Source: Clytia hemisphaerica
Lineage: Eukaryota > Cnidaria > Hydrozoa > Leptothecata > Clytiidae
DNA: 64,000 nt
Direction of reading: 5' to 3'
Assembly (NCBI GenBank): GCA_902728285.1
Contig: CACVBU010001137.1
Location: 35,784 to 99,783, forward strand
This document shows positions 22,301-37,300 of the stretch, piece after piece. Position 1 is the first letter of the stretch, and each line of letters starts with the position of its first letter. The position numbers and the translations under genes were made by a program. The notes below the pieces were generated by a model. The model had not been told where the DNA came from. It did no database searches and saw only the letters and a program-made list of their open reading frames with translations.

Positions 22301-25300
22301 GAAAGACCGGTCCAAACCGATCGGCCAAAAAGCGGTAGAAAAGCGGCTTTTTAGCGGCCTGGATTTTACTTTTACCGGTCCTGCCTCTTTTTCTATTGGC
22401 TATTGATCGGGCACTCTCGTTTCACTTTAAAGCGGCTTTCTAAGCGGCCTCTGTATTTTGCGGCCGCGGCCAGCCTCTGCCGATCAGGCTAAAGTCTGGT
22501 AAAAAGACCGGTCAATGTGTTTGCAGGCAACGAAAGAAACAAAACAAACTTTTTGGAAGCTTCATTGACGAACAATCTCCAAAAGTTTTTCCTTGGAGAT
22601 TTACCACCTTTTTTGAGTTCTTCCTTTCTTTCTTTCTTGCTTTCATTCATAAAGATAAAATTAAAGACCTGAATTATGTTATGTTATCTTTTAATAGAAT
22701 TAGACAACTGTAATAAAAGGGCTGACCCAAAAAAAGAGCCTCTTTTTATATTTTAAGCCATTTATATTTCTGAAGTAAGACAATTCCTTGCCATTTGCTT
22801 TGTGGTCTTCATTTTGTGCTCAATTTATTTTGTTTAATCACTCTTTCGTTTTAACGAAAAGACTCCATGCCCCAATACAACTTCCTCTAATTGTATTTTT
22901 CTCGTAAAAAAAGACATCCCTGTAGTTTGACCTCCTTTATATTCTCGATATTTTGTGTGACCTCCAAAACTATAAGTTACCCCTATGTATATCAGTTTGA
23001 CCCGCCTGTTTAACCCTCTTCTATTTTACCACCTTTGTTCTTTATTTTATATACCATTTGCTTACAGCCTTTTTCTCTCCTAACCAAAACAATTATAGAA
23101 TAAAAATTAATTATCTTACCTTTGTTCTTTGTCTTTGACGAAAGTGCTAAGTCTATTTACTCATTATAGTACATAAATTAGTCTCATCGTAATCTCACTT
23201 TGCAGCTAACTGGTTTTCTAAAAGTCCCACTGTATGTAAACAAAAAAGATAAAACCCATCACTGCTCTTCGAACTTTTTTCTTCTTCCTTCTATTTGTTT
23301 TGATTTAAAAAAAAGTCTAGTCGCAACATTCTTTCGAATTTCGAATGTTTCTCGACAGTCAATGAAAAGTAAAGACACCAGATAATAAAACTTTTTTGCA
23401 GTCATACATAAAGCTGGCAAACGAAAACAAAATAAAAGCGGCCAGTAAACAAAAACAGCAAACCGGTAAAGGCCTGTTTCCATCGATCACGCGAGCGTGC
23501 ACGCTAGGCCAAAATTCTTAAAATAGATTTGGTCGCACACTCCGCGCGATCAATGTTTGATTTCCATCAAAAACATACACAATCTGTATGTTTACATTTT
23601 TTTGTTTACTCAGCAGTTTTTCTTTTTCTTGATTGGTTGAAAAATTATCAATTGAGATGTGCGCTCCTGTACGCTCAAAATAGTTGAAAATTTTCAGCGT
23701 AGAAAAGAGCACAAACGCGTACAAGGGCGTACACTTTTTGTGTACGAGAAAATTTAATTTGTGACGTCAATAGGCTATTTTAGGAAATTTTGCCCTAGCC
23801 GGCACGCTCGCGCGATCGATGGAAACAAGCCTTAAAACTTGGCTGATTTATAAAGCAGCTAAGGCTGCTTTAATAAGCTGCTTTCTGTAGCGGACTTTCA
23901 TTGGCCTTTAATATGGCCCGAACGACCTAAGCGGACAAAAAGCCGGTCACGGACCGGTAAAAGAAAGTACGGTCTTTGGGCCAATCGGCTTTTCATGTAC
24001 TTAAAATCACTTGGGGAGTTACATATGCTCAACACCCTGGATATCCTCTCTTATAAAGATGCCCTTGATATCGTATTTTTGGACCTACCCCGATGGAGGT
24101 CCTATAAATTAACCTCTGTCCGTTCGTCCGTTTGTTACCAACTTTTCTCGAGATTCGAAAAAAAATGTTTTTAGGCAAATTTGGGCCGGCTAAAAAACGG
24201 GTTTTTTGGACTTTGTGAAAAATTAGATCATTAATTTTTTTTTTTTTGCATGAAAGTAGGGTACCATCATGGGTGGAGACAAAACGCTAAACGGTGGAAT
24301 GCCGGAATGCCGGAACCGGAATAGCTATTCCGCGGAATATAATTTTTTTTTATATTTTGTATTCCGCGGAATATGATTTTTTTTTCTTTGGGGGGGGGGG
24401 GGGGTTAGCGAGTGCCTCACTAAATACCAATCTCGTTTCCTGCGGGTGACGTCTAGTATAGGCTAGGGGGGGTCAGAATTCTGGTTCCGGCATTCTGTCG
24501 TTCCGCCGTTCAGCGTTTTATCTATACCCTACCATCATAGGTAAAAGATGGCTCAAGCAGATTTTGCAAAAAAAGTTTTGTTGGCTCAAAAAACGCATCT
24601 TTATAAGAATCACTATTAATAAGCATACATCAATGTTCTTAGTCAAATTACTCAATTTTTTTATGAGATAGATGATTGATGATTGCTCATGATGGCTTAC
24701 TTTCGAAGAATATGTGTGTTTAGACAGGAAATTTTGGTTGCTTGGCGTGTTTTTATAGAAAAACTGGCCAAATTCGATATTTTTTTATAAGCACATTATC
24801 AATTACTTAGGTATTAGCTTTTCTTGAGATTGGCTCTTTCATTCTTTATGATTTTTTGCACAAAGATGCATAACTATAAAGCCTCGAATGTGACGGAGCT
24901 CGATTTTTGGGGAAAAAATTTTGGGGTAAATTTCAGCTAAAAAAACGGCCAAAAAAGGGTTTTTTGGACTATGTGAAATATTGGATCATTAAACCAACGT
25001 CCGAGATTCAGAAAAGGCCTTATAAATGGTTTTCGTAGGGCACCACTTAGATCAGGGCAAATTTTTGATATTATGCTCCTAATAGGGCGTAGAATCAACA
25101 AAAAAAATTTGCCCTTCGAATCTCCTGCAGTTTTCGAGTGAATCGATTTTTAGTTAATCGATAAAACTTATCAAGGGTCCCCCCTTTACTAACGATTTTT
25201 TCGAAGTCTGAAAGTCTGAAAGTCTGAGGCTACCAACGGATTCAGCGTGAAAAGTAGATAAAGAAAATGGGGTTATTTTTTAAGTTTCGACCACCTGGTG

Positions 25301-28300
25301 CCGAGAAATAGCAGATTTTTGTAAAAAAATAGTTTTTCAGCTTAAAAAACGCATCTTTATCTTATAAGAATCACTATTAATAAGCATACATCAATGTTCT
25401 TAGCCAAATTACTCAATTTTTTGATGAGATAGATGTTTTTTTTGCTCACGAAGTCTTGAATATATGAAAGAATATTTCAAGAGCATGAAATTTTGGTTTC
25501 TAAACGTTTTTTTTATAAGAAACAAACGACTAATTTTAATAGATCGTCACTATTTGTGTTCTGAATGATTGTTTAATGGTCACGTCACGTAGATATCAAT
25601 TATAAATGTGTTAATTGCATAACCAGGTAGGTCCATAAAAGTATCACTTGTTTACTTGAAAGACACTTTACTCCCTGGATATCCGCTCCTTGTAGATATT
25701 TAACCCCCTGGATATCCACTTTTGAACAAAAATCGTTAACCCCCTTGATATCCGATATCCTCAACAGGAGGGGCACGGACTATTTCTGGAAAAGCCCAAT
25801 CTATATACTTTTATTGGGGTTTGAGGTTTCACTTTCTTTTATTGCTTTCTTATCTGTAGACGGTCACAAGATTGGAACCAAACCAAGTCCAATTCTCTGT
25901 TATGAAGACAGACGAAAGAAGTGTTGGAGAAACTACAGTAAGAAAGAATTATCATTCACTTTTAAAAGTAGAGAAAGTCTACTAATTGTTTTGTAACTTT
26001 ATCCTTGTAAACTGATCTTTCAAAACATTTTGCATGAGTGATAAGACATTTGCTTGTACAATATGGAAATATTTCACTCGTTCCGGATTTTTCGTATATT
26101 GTACGGAAAAATCTTGGAACTCATAAAATATTTGTCATATTGTACTCGCAACTGTCTGAAAATTATTATACTTAAATAAGTTTTATTCATTTATTTTTCA
26201 ATAGTTGAGCTTGACAGTCGGTCAGAAAACGTTATTTTTATACAATCTGAATGAGCCAGATAATCCTATTGAGCTGGCTTTCCAACCACGATATGGAACT
26301 ATTGTCACTTATAAATGGTTTGGAGATGGCTATATAATGATTGGTTTCTCAACTGGATATCTGGTCGTTATTTCCACTCACCTTAAAGAGATTGGACAGG
26401 TAATGGGAAGTGTAATTTTCTTCGTTAAATAATAATAATAATAATAATAGTATCTTTCTTTAATGTTGGGGTAACGTAATTACAAATCAAGTAAATTTAT
26501 AACTAATAAAATCCAACAATATCAAGCCGAAACTGTACCTCATAACAATTGTCGAATATGTGTTCCCAATGCGTACACTTCGTACAAGAATTTGCCATCC
26601 CTTCCAAAATGATCTTGAATTAACAAAGCGCTGCTTTTTCAAAAATGAACATACTGCACCACGGGCAGCGACATGCTAATAGAAGACCCGGTGATTGGCC
26701 AATAAAAATAAATTTTTTAATCTAAATCAAAGTTCTATTACGATACTGGTGGTATATACAATTCAATTGTCTTTCTGTTTGTAGGAACTTTTCCAGACAA
26801 GGGATCACAAAGATGAATTGACAGATATTGATATTTCTTTGTCTCTCAAAATGGCTGCTTCGTGTGGCGATGGCTGGTAAGTTTAGACTTATTCCTGGCT
26901 TTTATTGTTCCATTTCAAATTCTTTCTTTATCTTTTTCGTTGATTTTAACTTATTTTTATTTATTTCAGCATCAAACTTCATGATTTGAATGATTTAAAA
27001 GAGATCCAAGCTATAATTAATGTAGAAGATATTGGTCGGGGTAAGTTACTTTTCGTTTTTTTCTTGTTTTAATAGATCCAAATTGATCTGGCACCCATTT
27101 TAACCTGCTGAAAATAGCAAGATGGAGTTTTAGGTATTTTGCTTGATAATATGCCACGGATTATTAAGAATAGTTTCCTATTGATGAATTTGATAAGTAA
27201 CTAGAAGCATGATACTACGGCCTACTACTGTTGTCAATTATACTTGGAATAAGACAACTGTTTAACTTGCAACCCTTCTGAAACTTTTTTATTACAGCCA
27301 AACTGGACAAAGTACAATGGACTGAAGACGGTCAACTCTTAGCTGTAACAACAACTCAAGGAGCTGTCCATGTCTATTTAACCAAATTACCTATTCTTGG
27401 TGCTTCGTACGAAACTAAAGTTGCTTATCTGACTTCGCTACGAGAAATTACAATCACAGATGAAGTAGCAAATACATCTCCTATCAAGATCCCAACACAA
27501 GTTGAACCAAATTTCATTGCTTTGTATCAAGATAATCTGGCATGTGGCATGAATAATCGTGTTTGGTTTTGCAAACTTGCAGAATTCAGTATGTGATTTA
27601 AGATTTATACCTCATGATTAAGTGTTGTGAACTCAGGGGGCACTTAGGCAAAATTGCGTACGGGACGTGCCGCTGGTTAGGGTCGCTTTTTTAGGCTCTG
27701 TAGATATCTGACAGGGTCCCAAATCTACTAATTTTAAAGATGTGTATCTGACAGGGTCCACTTTTGGTTATTTGGACAATTTTTCAGGGTAAAAATTTGA
27801 AAATCTTTCAGTTTTTCGTCTATTTTTAGTCATTTTTGCCACTTGTTAGGGTGGAAATTCCGACAGGGTCAACTTTTCCAACTCCAGCGGCACGTCCCCG
27901 TCTGCGTCAAGGTCAGTGCCCGCCCCGAGGTTATGAATAAGACCTTAGTGAATATGCGTAGAATATTTTGAGATTGCCATTTAAAATTATAATTCTTTCT
28001 TACTAGATGGCACACCATTTCATGATAGAGAATATCTAGGAACAGTTAATCAAGTCAGACTGAATAAAGATTATGCTGCAGTCGGCTTTGAAGGAAGAGC
28101 ACAATTACATTTAGTGAGAAAATTTTTTTTCTTCATCATCATCCCCGATGTTTTTATTCTGTAGACCCTTAATTACATTTTTTCAGTCACATGTTAACGG
28201 TTTCAATAGCTTAAAGCAATCCTTTTTTTATTTCATTTAGATCCAAGGAGACTTGGGAGAAAATAGTGAAGAGGAAAGGGAAGGGAGACTTTTCCCTGAC

Positions 28301-31300
28301 GAAGGCGACAAATCAAAAATCACGTCTTTTACTCTTACTGGAGATTTTTTCATCTATTCCAACGAAGTAAGTATTATTCTGGTTGAGACGGTTTCACACT
28401 ATATACTTTAATCGGATTAAATTTTGCGAGATTAAATTTTGCGAGCGAAAAAAATCGCGAAATTTTCTGGATTTAATTTCGCGAGTCAGAGTTTTGAAAT
28501 ATTTCGCGTGGATTTAATTTCGCGAATAAGCCTGAAAACAGCTGTAAAAGAGCCATTTTTTGCCACAAATGGAGACTTTAGACTGGTTTCTCCTGCGATT
28601 TTTAAAAGTTTGTTTTAATTTCGTGAGTCAGGAATCTAACGCGTTTTCGCAAGTTTTAATTTCGCAAAAAGGCAAAAATTCGCCAAATCGCGAAATCTAA
28701 TCTCGCGAAAGTTAATCCGATTAAAGTAAACGAAAATTTTAAGCACCTGTTCTCGAATCAAGCATCACTAAAGCTTACTCTTGGGTTCGTTCCTAATTGA
28801 TAAACGGGGGTCGGCATAAACAAAGGTGTTGGAAAAATGATCCCATTTTAATTGACGGGGAGACCTATATATGGATGGCCAGAGCCTGGCCTGCTCCCCA
28901 ACCTAATTATATTGCAATTTTCACACATTGTAAATTTTAGTTTAAATTATGCAGGCAAATAAATCATTTTTGAATTGAATTGAATTGGATTGACCTAATT
29001 GCCGGGGGGGGCTTGGAAATTGAACTCTAAATATCCCCCGAAAGTAAGGTAATTATTGACAAAAGCTAAGCTATTTAGAGCAAAATAGGCTCTTCTTTTG
29101 ACAGCTAAAAATTCTTTCGAAAATTTATAAACGGGGTGTTCCTTAGTTAAGGTCGGGAAAGTGGATAAAAATGGAAAAATTAAGAAGCCGGTGGGGGGGG
29201 GGGGCGTTTATTAGGCACCTGAGGGTAAGCTTTGTTGTGTATCCTATCTTCTTTAGAACAGTACTATTGTAAAATTGACAATCCAAAAAAGTATACGAAT
29301 TCATTCTTTTTTAACCTCAGGGTGGTCATATCAAGTTTTTCTATCTGGAGGATTGGCAATACGTAAACGAATATCGCCATGTGGTGGGCATTCGAAAAAT
29401 ATTTCCTGACGAGGCTGGAACAAAAGTCATTTATATTGATGATAAAAGTGATGGCTTCATTTATTGCACTGTGAGTTGTTTTTCATTATTCTGTCAACCC
29501 GTTCGCTTTCCAGAATTTTTTTTATTTCTGCCAGTTTCTGCAAATGTACCTTGTTGTTATACCTTCTCTACTAATTATACCTCGCTAATATATATTTTTT
29601 CTCTATTTTAGGGCTGTGAAACTAAAGTAAGCATTTTTCATATTTTCGAATATTTCTTTCTATCGGGGAGCAATGTATTATTTTATTTTCACTCATTCTC
29701 CTTTCTGTTCTAATGCGTTTGAGAATCTTATCTTTTAAATTTTGAATGAAATTTCATTCTATAGGTCAGTGATGGTGTCCATGAAATTCAATCATTTCCA
29801 CCTGCAGTCAAAGGTGTACTATGGGACCAAGGCTTTCTTGATGAGGTGAGACCTTTACTGAGGCGCTTTGCTTTGTATACTTATCGACTGATACACCGAT
29901 AAACTGGTACTTATCGTGGTTCACGTTCACATTCCTAAAGGCTTAATCATAAATGAGTGTCGTTTTTTTACAAAGAAAAAAAATTGAAAATCTTGCAACT
30001 CTGTTTGTGGGCCTATTTTGTCATATGAAAGTAAGTATTAACTATTTTCTATACTAAAAGTTACTAATCTGTAATGTTAATCTCAACCATAAACACTTCG
30101 GTAAAATTTTGAATTTTCTTAATTATTAATTTTGGGTCATGGACGACCATATATTTTTAATGTGCCACCATTCTTATTCCATCTATTACTAATAGTATTC
30201 TGGAATTTATTCTTTATTTATTTTTCAGAATGTGTTTTGCGTTTACGACGAGGACAAATTATATTTATACTCATATTCCAAAGACACGGTAGCTGGTACA
30301 GATTGTGCTCTCGCATGCTCAGCTAAATTAAGTTTTGGTTACAGCCCTGTGATGATGCACAATGGAAGAGTCACGTGTCAAACGCAAGCTGGCAAGGTAT
30401 TTGAAAAATATACCAGACTATGTTCATTCGATTGATCATCACTCAGGGTCCATTCTTCAGGGTCCACTTTCAGTTCCACTTTTCAGGGTCCACTCTTCAG
30501 GGTCCACCTTAAGGGTCCATTCTTCAGGGTCCATTCTTCAGGGTTCATTCACCTGGCTAAGTTGGCTCCTCACTCAGGCGTTGAATTTTATAATCACATG
30601 AACATCAAATAATGATTGAATTAATATTTAATCACTTTTTTCATCAACAGTTGATGAGCGTGGAATTGATACCTAACAATGTTTCAGATGTACATGATTC
30701 AACCAAGGTATGTTTCATTGGAGAGATTCTGTAGTAAGATCTTGTCCGATCTATTCATTTTTGATCGTATTTAACAATAAGTCTTTCAGTGAAAATAATG
30801 AGGAATTTCAAGTTTTGTTCACAAGTTTTTGATTTTGTTTTTTTTCAGGCAAAGAATAATCTCAAGAATATGCTGACTTTAAAAAGGTGAGCTATTTTGT
30901 GTTTATCTTATTGTTTCAAACAAAAAAGGTAATTGCTAGCTTTTTATTACCCTATTTTTGAATAATTATCTTAATGGTTGTATATGTCTTTTTAGATTCA
31001 AGGAAGCCTGGACGATATGCGAAAAATTGAAAACTCCAGAACATTGGGAAATGCTGGCTGAAGTAGCTACGAGACAGTTGGATATCAATTTCGGTAATTA
31101 TTTCATCTACAGCAGTCCTCAAAACCCTGTATACTGAATATTTTTAAAAGTTATAACCGTAGTGCTTTTCATCAATAAACTTATTAACTACTGTTTCTCC
31201 AGTGTTATATTTATTTCCAGGGGGTAAAAGACTGATTTTAGTTCGTCCACCCTGACTTGAAGGTATGAAAATAATTTTTCCAAGGGTATTTTTGAAAATC

Positions 31301-34300
31301 TAACCATTTTCCAGGGGGTATCCACATATTTTCAATAATACCATGCCCATTAAGCACATTGAATCTTGACTTGTATTTTTGAAAAACACCATTTCTCTTT
31401 CATTTGTAGCCATTCGTGTGTATCGTCATATCGGTAATGTCAGTATGGTTATTTATCTTGAAAAGTTAAAGAAAATGGAGGATAAAAACCTGCTGGCTGG
31501 CTATGTAGCAATGACATTGAAAGATTTCAATCTGGCGCAGGTAGGCTTTCACATTTAAAATTTACTTATGATTTACTTATATTATTATTATTGTATACCC
31601 ATTTTATAATGAAGACCCATAACTATATGGCCAGACCGAGGAGCTAACATTTGGTTACATGTATCGGTTGAAATGGTCTCTCAATTTGTCTTTTTTCTTT
31701 CACAGGACCTTTTTCTTCTCTCCGGAAGACCACAAGCTGCTTTAGAGGTATGGTAAATTTTATTTCCTGGTTCGATAAATTTTACAAATTTTGCTCATCT
31801 GAATTTTTATTGGCTTTTTCAGATCTAAGGTTTCGATATGATTATGATTTCCCGCTGTGACTTGATTTATTTTTTATGGATTTACTTCATCAAAAACATT
31901 AAGTAGGTTTTGTTCGTTTGATTTTTACAAAAGCAGTTTTTGTTTGACATTCTTATGTCGTTTTTGTTAACTTGACTTTTCGTTCCACGTGTCTTTAGAT
32001 GCGAAGGGATTTGTTGCATTGGGACCAAGCGCTTGAATTAGCCAAAGCGCTTGCACCGGAAGAAATGCCCTTCATATCGAAAGAATATGCCCAACAGCTA
32101 GAATTTACGTAAGCTTATTAAAGAATCAAAATTTATTTCATAGTAAAAACTTTTCGGCTACGCCATAAGCTACGTAAGCTTATAACTTAGCCATTCATCC
32201 TTTCGCTAAATGCTCAGTTTTTTTTTCATTTGAAGGTTAAATGAACTTGTGTATTTGAATATTTTTAGAACTTTAAGGTTTAGCCTGTTCTTGCACTGGA
32301 TTCCTGTTATTCTTGATTGTGTCTTTTATTGATTTTTTATCTCTCTTTCCGATCTAGTCCCACAATTCATTTCGACTGACTTGACTGATTTATTCCTATA
32401 TTTTCATATACTTGTACTGTGTTGTATTTTGTTCCAGTGGAGATTATCCGAACGCGTTACTGCATTTCGAGAATGGGATAACCAACGAGTCAGATGTAAG
32501 TTTTAATAAATCACAATCAATTTGTGATCATGATTGTAAAACCTGTTGAAAATATATACTAAAGTGTATCCAGATTGGCAGTTTTTAGTAAAAAGTTGAA
32601 GATTTCATATTTCACAGAAAAGTGCTACCAAAGGTATTTCGGGTCCCATATCTTCCGATGGACTTTTCTGTTTGCCTTTAAATTTGACAACCTTCTTTAC
32701 CTAAGGCTGACCTACCCTGGTGTAAAAATGAACGTTATAGCATAATTAGAAGAAAAGCTCAATCTTTGCAAATTTAACCGCTAAAAATCGCGAATTTTTC
32801 AACCAAAATTATACATATTCAAATAAAGCGCTTTTCATTCTCTTAAGCAAAAGAAATTTTTCCACAATTGAACTTGACTATCAGAAGTTACAGACATATT
32901 CTTGTTTCCACTGCCAATTATATCCGTATACACTTTAGTACATTCTCATTATTGAACTATTCATCTTTCATTAGTTTCTGTTTCAGTTCAAAGATCACGA
33001 TGAGATTTGTACTGGTGGTGTTGCAAGGATGGCAATTCGTATGGGTGACATTCGAAGGTCAGTATCTGTGTTTAAGCAGGTTTAAGTCATAGCTGATATT
33101 TCTAACGTGCCTTTTCTAAAACACCCCTATCTCACAGCCCCGGTAGAACTTGTTCCCACAGTTGGGATAAAAATTTCTATTGAAGTCCCAATGGTGATAA
33201 AAATTATATTGTTCTCAGGTCAAAAAATCCAGTGGGTATGGTTTTGGTGTACAATTTTTGGTGATGATAACAAAAGTTAATTTTCCAGTGGGTTGAAATT
33301 TTTCCACCGGGGACGGAATTTTGGCCAAATTTTCCGACAAATTTTCCGAAAGGACGGGGGAATTAGGCCAAATTTTTCAGAAGGGTGTGGTGTGTCCCAC
33401 CCAGTCTTCGACACAAGGGTTTTCTAAATGTGAATTGAATTGGCAGAGAGTTGTTTGTCTAAAGTCGACGCGTTGCACTCTTTGCAACGACTTCTCTGAA
33501 TCTTTTTCTAGCAAGATTTGGAGTACCAACTTTTAAATTTTGCCGAATAATAACCACAGTGATAAGAAATATTAAATTTTATTTTCAGGGGTGTCAATCT
33601 TGCTTCGAAATCAAGCTCAAAGGCTTTAAAGAAAGAATGTGCTTCCTTACTCGAGAACATGAAAGTATGCAAATTTCTTGATTGATTTTCAAATTTTTAG
33701 ATTTTAGCTTATTTTTAGTTACAGTTCTTTTCCCAAAGAATGACACGAGTTTTGATGAAAAGTGTTATGAAAGTTTTTTTCTACAGCCCGAAACTGCTGC
33801 ATTTTTTTGTCTGAAACGTTGCTAGATTTTCACGTTTTTAATGCTTTCTGTGTATTTTATTTTTTATTTTCCCATGTCAAATAAAACCCCCCTTTTGTCA
33901 ACTAACTATAATTTACCTGTACTTACTGGTGGTGCTTTCTCACACCTTGCCTTGGGTGTATTCTGAATTCTGAATTCTGAATTACAGAATTGAAAAAATG
34001 ACATGTTTTTGTAATGAAATGTTGTTTATAGGTGACTTTCGCAAAACCTGTATTATGTGGGACAGAGAATGGGCTTTTTCCAGAAAGAATTTTTACCCCC
34101 ACTGTTAAGGATATTGATATCCTTACTGGATATCTACTTTATTAGTAAAGGCCACCTGGATATCCACTCTTAAAAATATGCTTAACCCCCTGGATATCCT
34201 CTCTTATAAAGATGCTTACCCCTGGATATCCATTTTTGAACAAAAATCGTTAACCCCCTGGATATCCAATATCCTCAACAGGGGGGGGCACAGACTATTT

Positions 34301-37300
34301 TTGGAAAAGCCCAATGTATAACCTGAAATAAGATTGTTTTCTGCATATCACGCTGAAGCTCTAAAGGGATGTGTAGAAAGTTGAAAAAAAACCATCTGAC
34401 AAATGTGCTATCTCGATTTCGCAAGGCCACGCTCGGTTAATAGGACTGGGAATGACAACAAAGTTGCGTGATTGTCTTTGAAAATAGGGCACGTATCAGA
34501 AAAAAGGTCAATCTTTGACGTCGCGGCACGTAACAAAATTCTTGTTATGAAAGTGGCTATTTTTCTTAGATGGTTGATTTTCAAGCGACTTCAGAGGTTT
34601 ACCGTGCGCGTAAGAAAATTATGGCCATCTGTTATCAGTTTAGGAATTTACTATTCTTGTGTTCTCTTCTCGAGCAGCTTACATTATACCTGGACCAAGC
34701 CTCATTGATATGTCACACTCCCTTAAAAGTGTAAAATTCGTCACAAAGGAGTAGATCTATTCACCACTCTACTCGTTACCATTTCTCTTTCTTACAGCAA
34801 TACAATGAATCAGCAATTCTATACGAGAAATCCCAATCTTGGGATAAAGCTGCTAGTGTCTACATCAAGTTGAAACAATGGTACGAATCGCTCTCTCAAT
34901 TTCTAAAATTATTACAAATTCTCCATAACTCGAACACGCACAAGGATCACAAATTTGTTCGAGTTGTGGAGTACGGTTTATATATAATGCATTGTTAACT
35001 AAAAGGACCATAAAACTTTATCGTGTTAAAGAGACGTTCGAGTTAGAGAGGCTCCAGTAAGGGAGACTCTTCTGTACATCTCTAATATGTTCAGCTATTT
35101 ATTCAAGTTTTCTTATACCGCTGTTAGAATCACGTTAAAAAGATTGTCGTACGTTGGTTCGTTAAATTTTTCGTTAAAAAAATTCTACACTTAACCAATT
35201 TTCCGTCACTCTTTGCCGACATTTTTTACTGAGAGATTTATTTTTAATTACAATACTAAGAACTTTCAAATGAAATTTTATGATTGCTCACCATCAGGAA
35301 CAAGGTTGGTGAACTACTAAAATACATAACGACTCCCAAACTGTTGATGCAATACGCCAAAGCCAAAGAGCATGATGGGAAGTACAAAGAAGCAGCCACC
35401 GCCTACAAAAAGGCCAAAGATTACGAGAGCGTTATCAGGTAAAGATTAAAAGAACCAGTAAATTTTAGCTGAGGCTTAACTGTTCTTCTTTTCTTCGTGA
35501 TTTTCATATTTTAATTTTCTTGATATGCTTACTACATTCATCGATTCATCACACTAAAGATTGCTTAAAATCAGCATTTTTAATTTTTTCTTGAAATGAA
35601 TAATTTTCAAGACGCTCCAAATTTTTTTTTCAGAATCAATTTGGATCATTTACAGAACCCAGAGGAAGCGGTCAATTTGGTTAAGGAGACGCAATCGGTG
35701 GAAGGTGCCCGTATGGTTGCCAAGTAAGTCTCGTATTATTCTCGTTTAACGTAGTAACATTTGGTGAATACTTTTATTTCTTCTCAACGCAACGGTTTAA
35801 AACAAAAGCGGTCATCATCATAAGACAAAAATGCTTTCGATTTTATTCCATTTTTGACTTAATCTATAACGTCAAAAATATCACTAATTTTTAAGTTTTT
35901 CAATCATTTAGATTAAATTTCTTCAGTGTATTTGAAACTAAAAAGACACTGGAAATTTTTTTTACTGACATTTCTTCCTGTGATCTTTCTCTAAATGAGT
36001 CAACTTTTCCGTGTTTAACTTTATTATCACAATTTAAGGTACTTTATCGTGTTATTTCTTTAACCAATAATAAAAGTTTCATTTCAGTTAGAAATGATTC
36101 GAACGGAATACGTGTAAACGTGGTCTAAGTAATGTATTGTAGCATTGATTTTTTTTTTTTTTTAATTTCATAGATTTTTTCAAGACCTTGGTGATTTCGC
36201 TTCAGCAATACAATTTTTAGTCATGTCAAAATGCGCTGATGAGGCATTCAAAATTGCACAGGTACGAATAAATTACCATGGATGATTTTTAAATGATAGC
36301 CGAACATCACCAGAAAAACCGTAGTTTTTGTTTCTTTCATTTTCGTTTTTTTATCTCATTTTGAACATGTGTGGGTTCAATCAACAATCCGGCTCGCAAG
36401 ACTTATTATTTCCCTTGCAAAAAAGTGAATGAGACGAGTCCACTGACTATTTCCCTTGCAAGAGTAGAGTCCATCTTACGAAAATGATACATTGTTTTTA
36501 TTGCCTTTTCAGCAATATGACCAAATGGAACAATATGCAGAAATTATCGGTGGGTCTTCGTTTCTCTCAACCTTTTTGTTTTCGACCTTTTTAATTTTTT
36601 TCTTCAAAAAGATGGCTTTCTTGGGTCTTCACGGATGAACCTTAATGACAAATTCATTCATTCATTCATTTTTAGGTGACCAAGCGACACAAGAAGACAA
36701 TAACAGTATTGCCGTCTATTTTGAGAACAAGCGGAAATATTTGCTTGCTGGAAAGTTCTTCATGTTTGCTGGACAATATCAAAAAGCATTGAGTCACCTC
36801 CTTCGATGCCCAGTAACAGAAAATGGAGAGTCTGTCGAACTCAGTATACAAACGGTTGGTTTTTCTTTGTTTATGACAGTGAAAAATATTAAGTGAATAA
36901 TGGGCTATTCCAGAAAAAATTTGTACCCCCTATGTTAAGGAGGTCTTTTTTGGAAAAGGTGACCCCTTCGATATTTTTCACTCTGATCTTTGACCTCAAT
37001 TTACCGACTACCCTGGATTTTTACACCCGAAAAACCAGACCGCCTTGTCTTTTAAATTTCCAGACCACTCTGGACGTCACACCTCCTCAGCATAGGGGGT
37101 ACTAACTATTCAGAATAATGATTTTATTTTCGACTTGTAGACTCTGAATTAAGATAAGTTTACCAAGAAAGGTTGGAATCATTAATTCCCTATGGCGATG
37201 TCTGACCAAGTCATACTTCTTCAATCCAATTTTGTTGATTTTCTTTCATACGATGAAATTGTGATATGCGTAATAAGCGTTAAGAAGAATTCTTCATCTT

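Larger units (their letters stand above)
22185..25797. mobile_element. GGGCT-TTCC family element, outer host of a transposon nest
   Basis: The right end (GGAAAAGCCC followed by AAT) and the internal CCCCCTGGATATCC repeats match the compact copy at 34071-34312. The left end is eroded. Two other elements have inserted into it (22273-24022 and 24077-25640), and each of these carries a further insertion. The nest fills intron 11 of IFT144. Confidence 0.75.
19313..30396 (+). other. WDR19: IFT144 exons 1-22 (WD40 half): exon map
   Basis: Exons, chosen by splice sites and frame continuity: 19313-19318, 19494-19585, 19839-19904, 20025-20089, 20293-20353, 20856-20873, 21059-21088, 21272-21324, 21463-21508, 21848-21908, 22043-22114, 25860-25937, 26205-26399, 26785-26876, 26970-27040, 27298-27588, 28007-28113, 28241-28366, 29321-29470, 29612-29626, 29765-29845, 30229-30396. 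The first coding exon is only 6 nt; the exons at 20856, 21059 and 29612 are 18, 30 and 15 nt. The exons at 20856 and 21059 add a short loop absent from the human protein. The 15 nt exon could be skipped without changing frame, so its use is uncertain. Confidence 0.85.
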
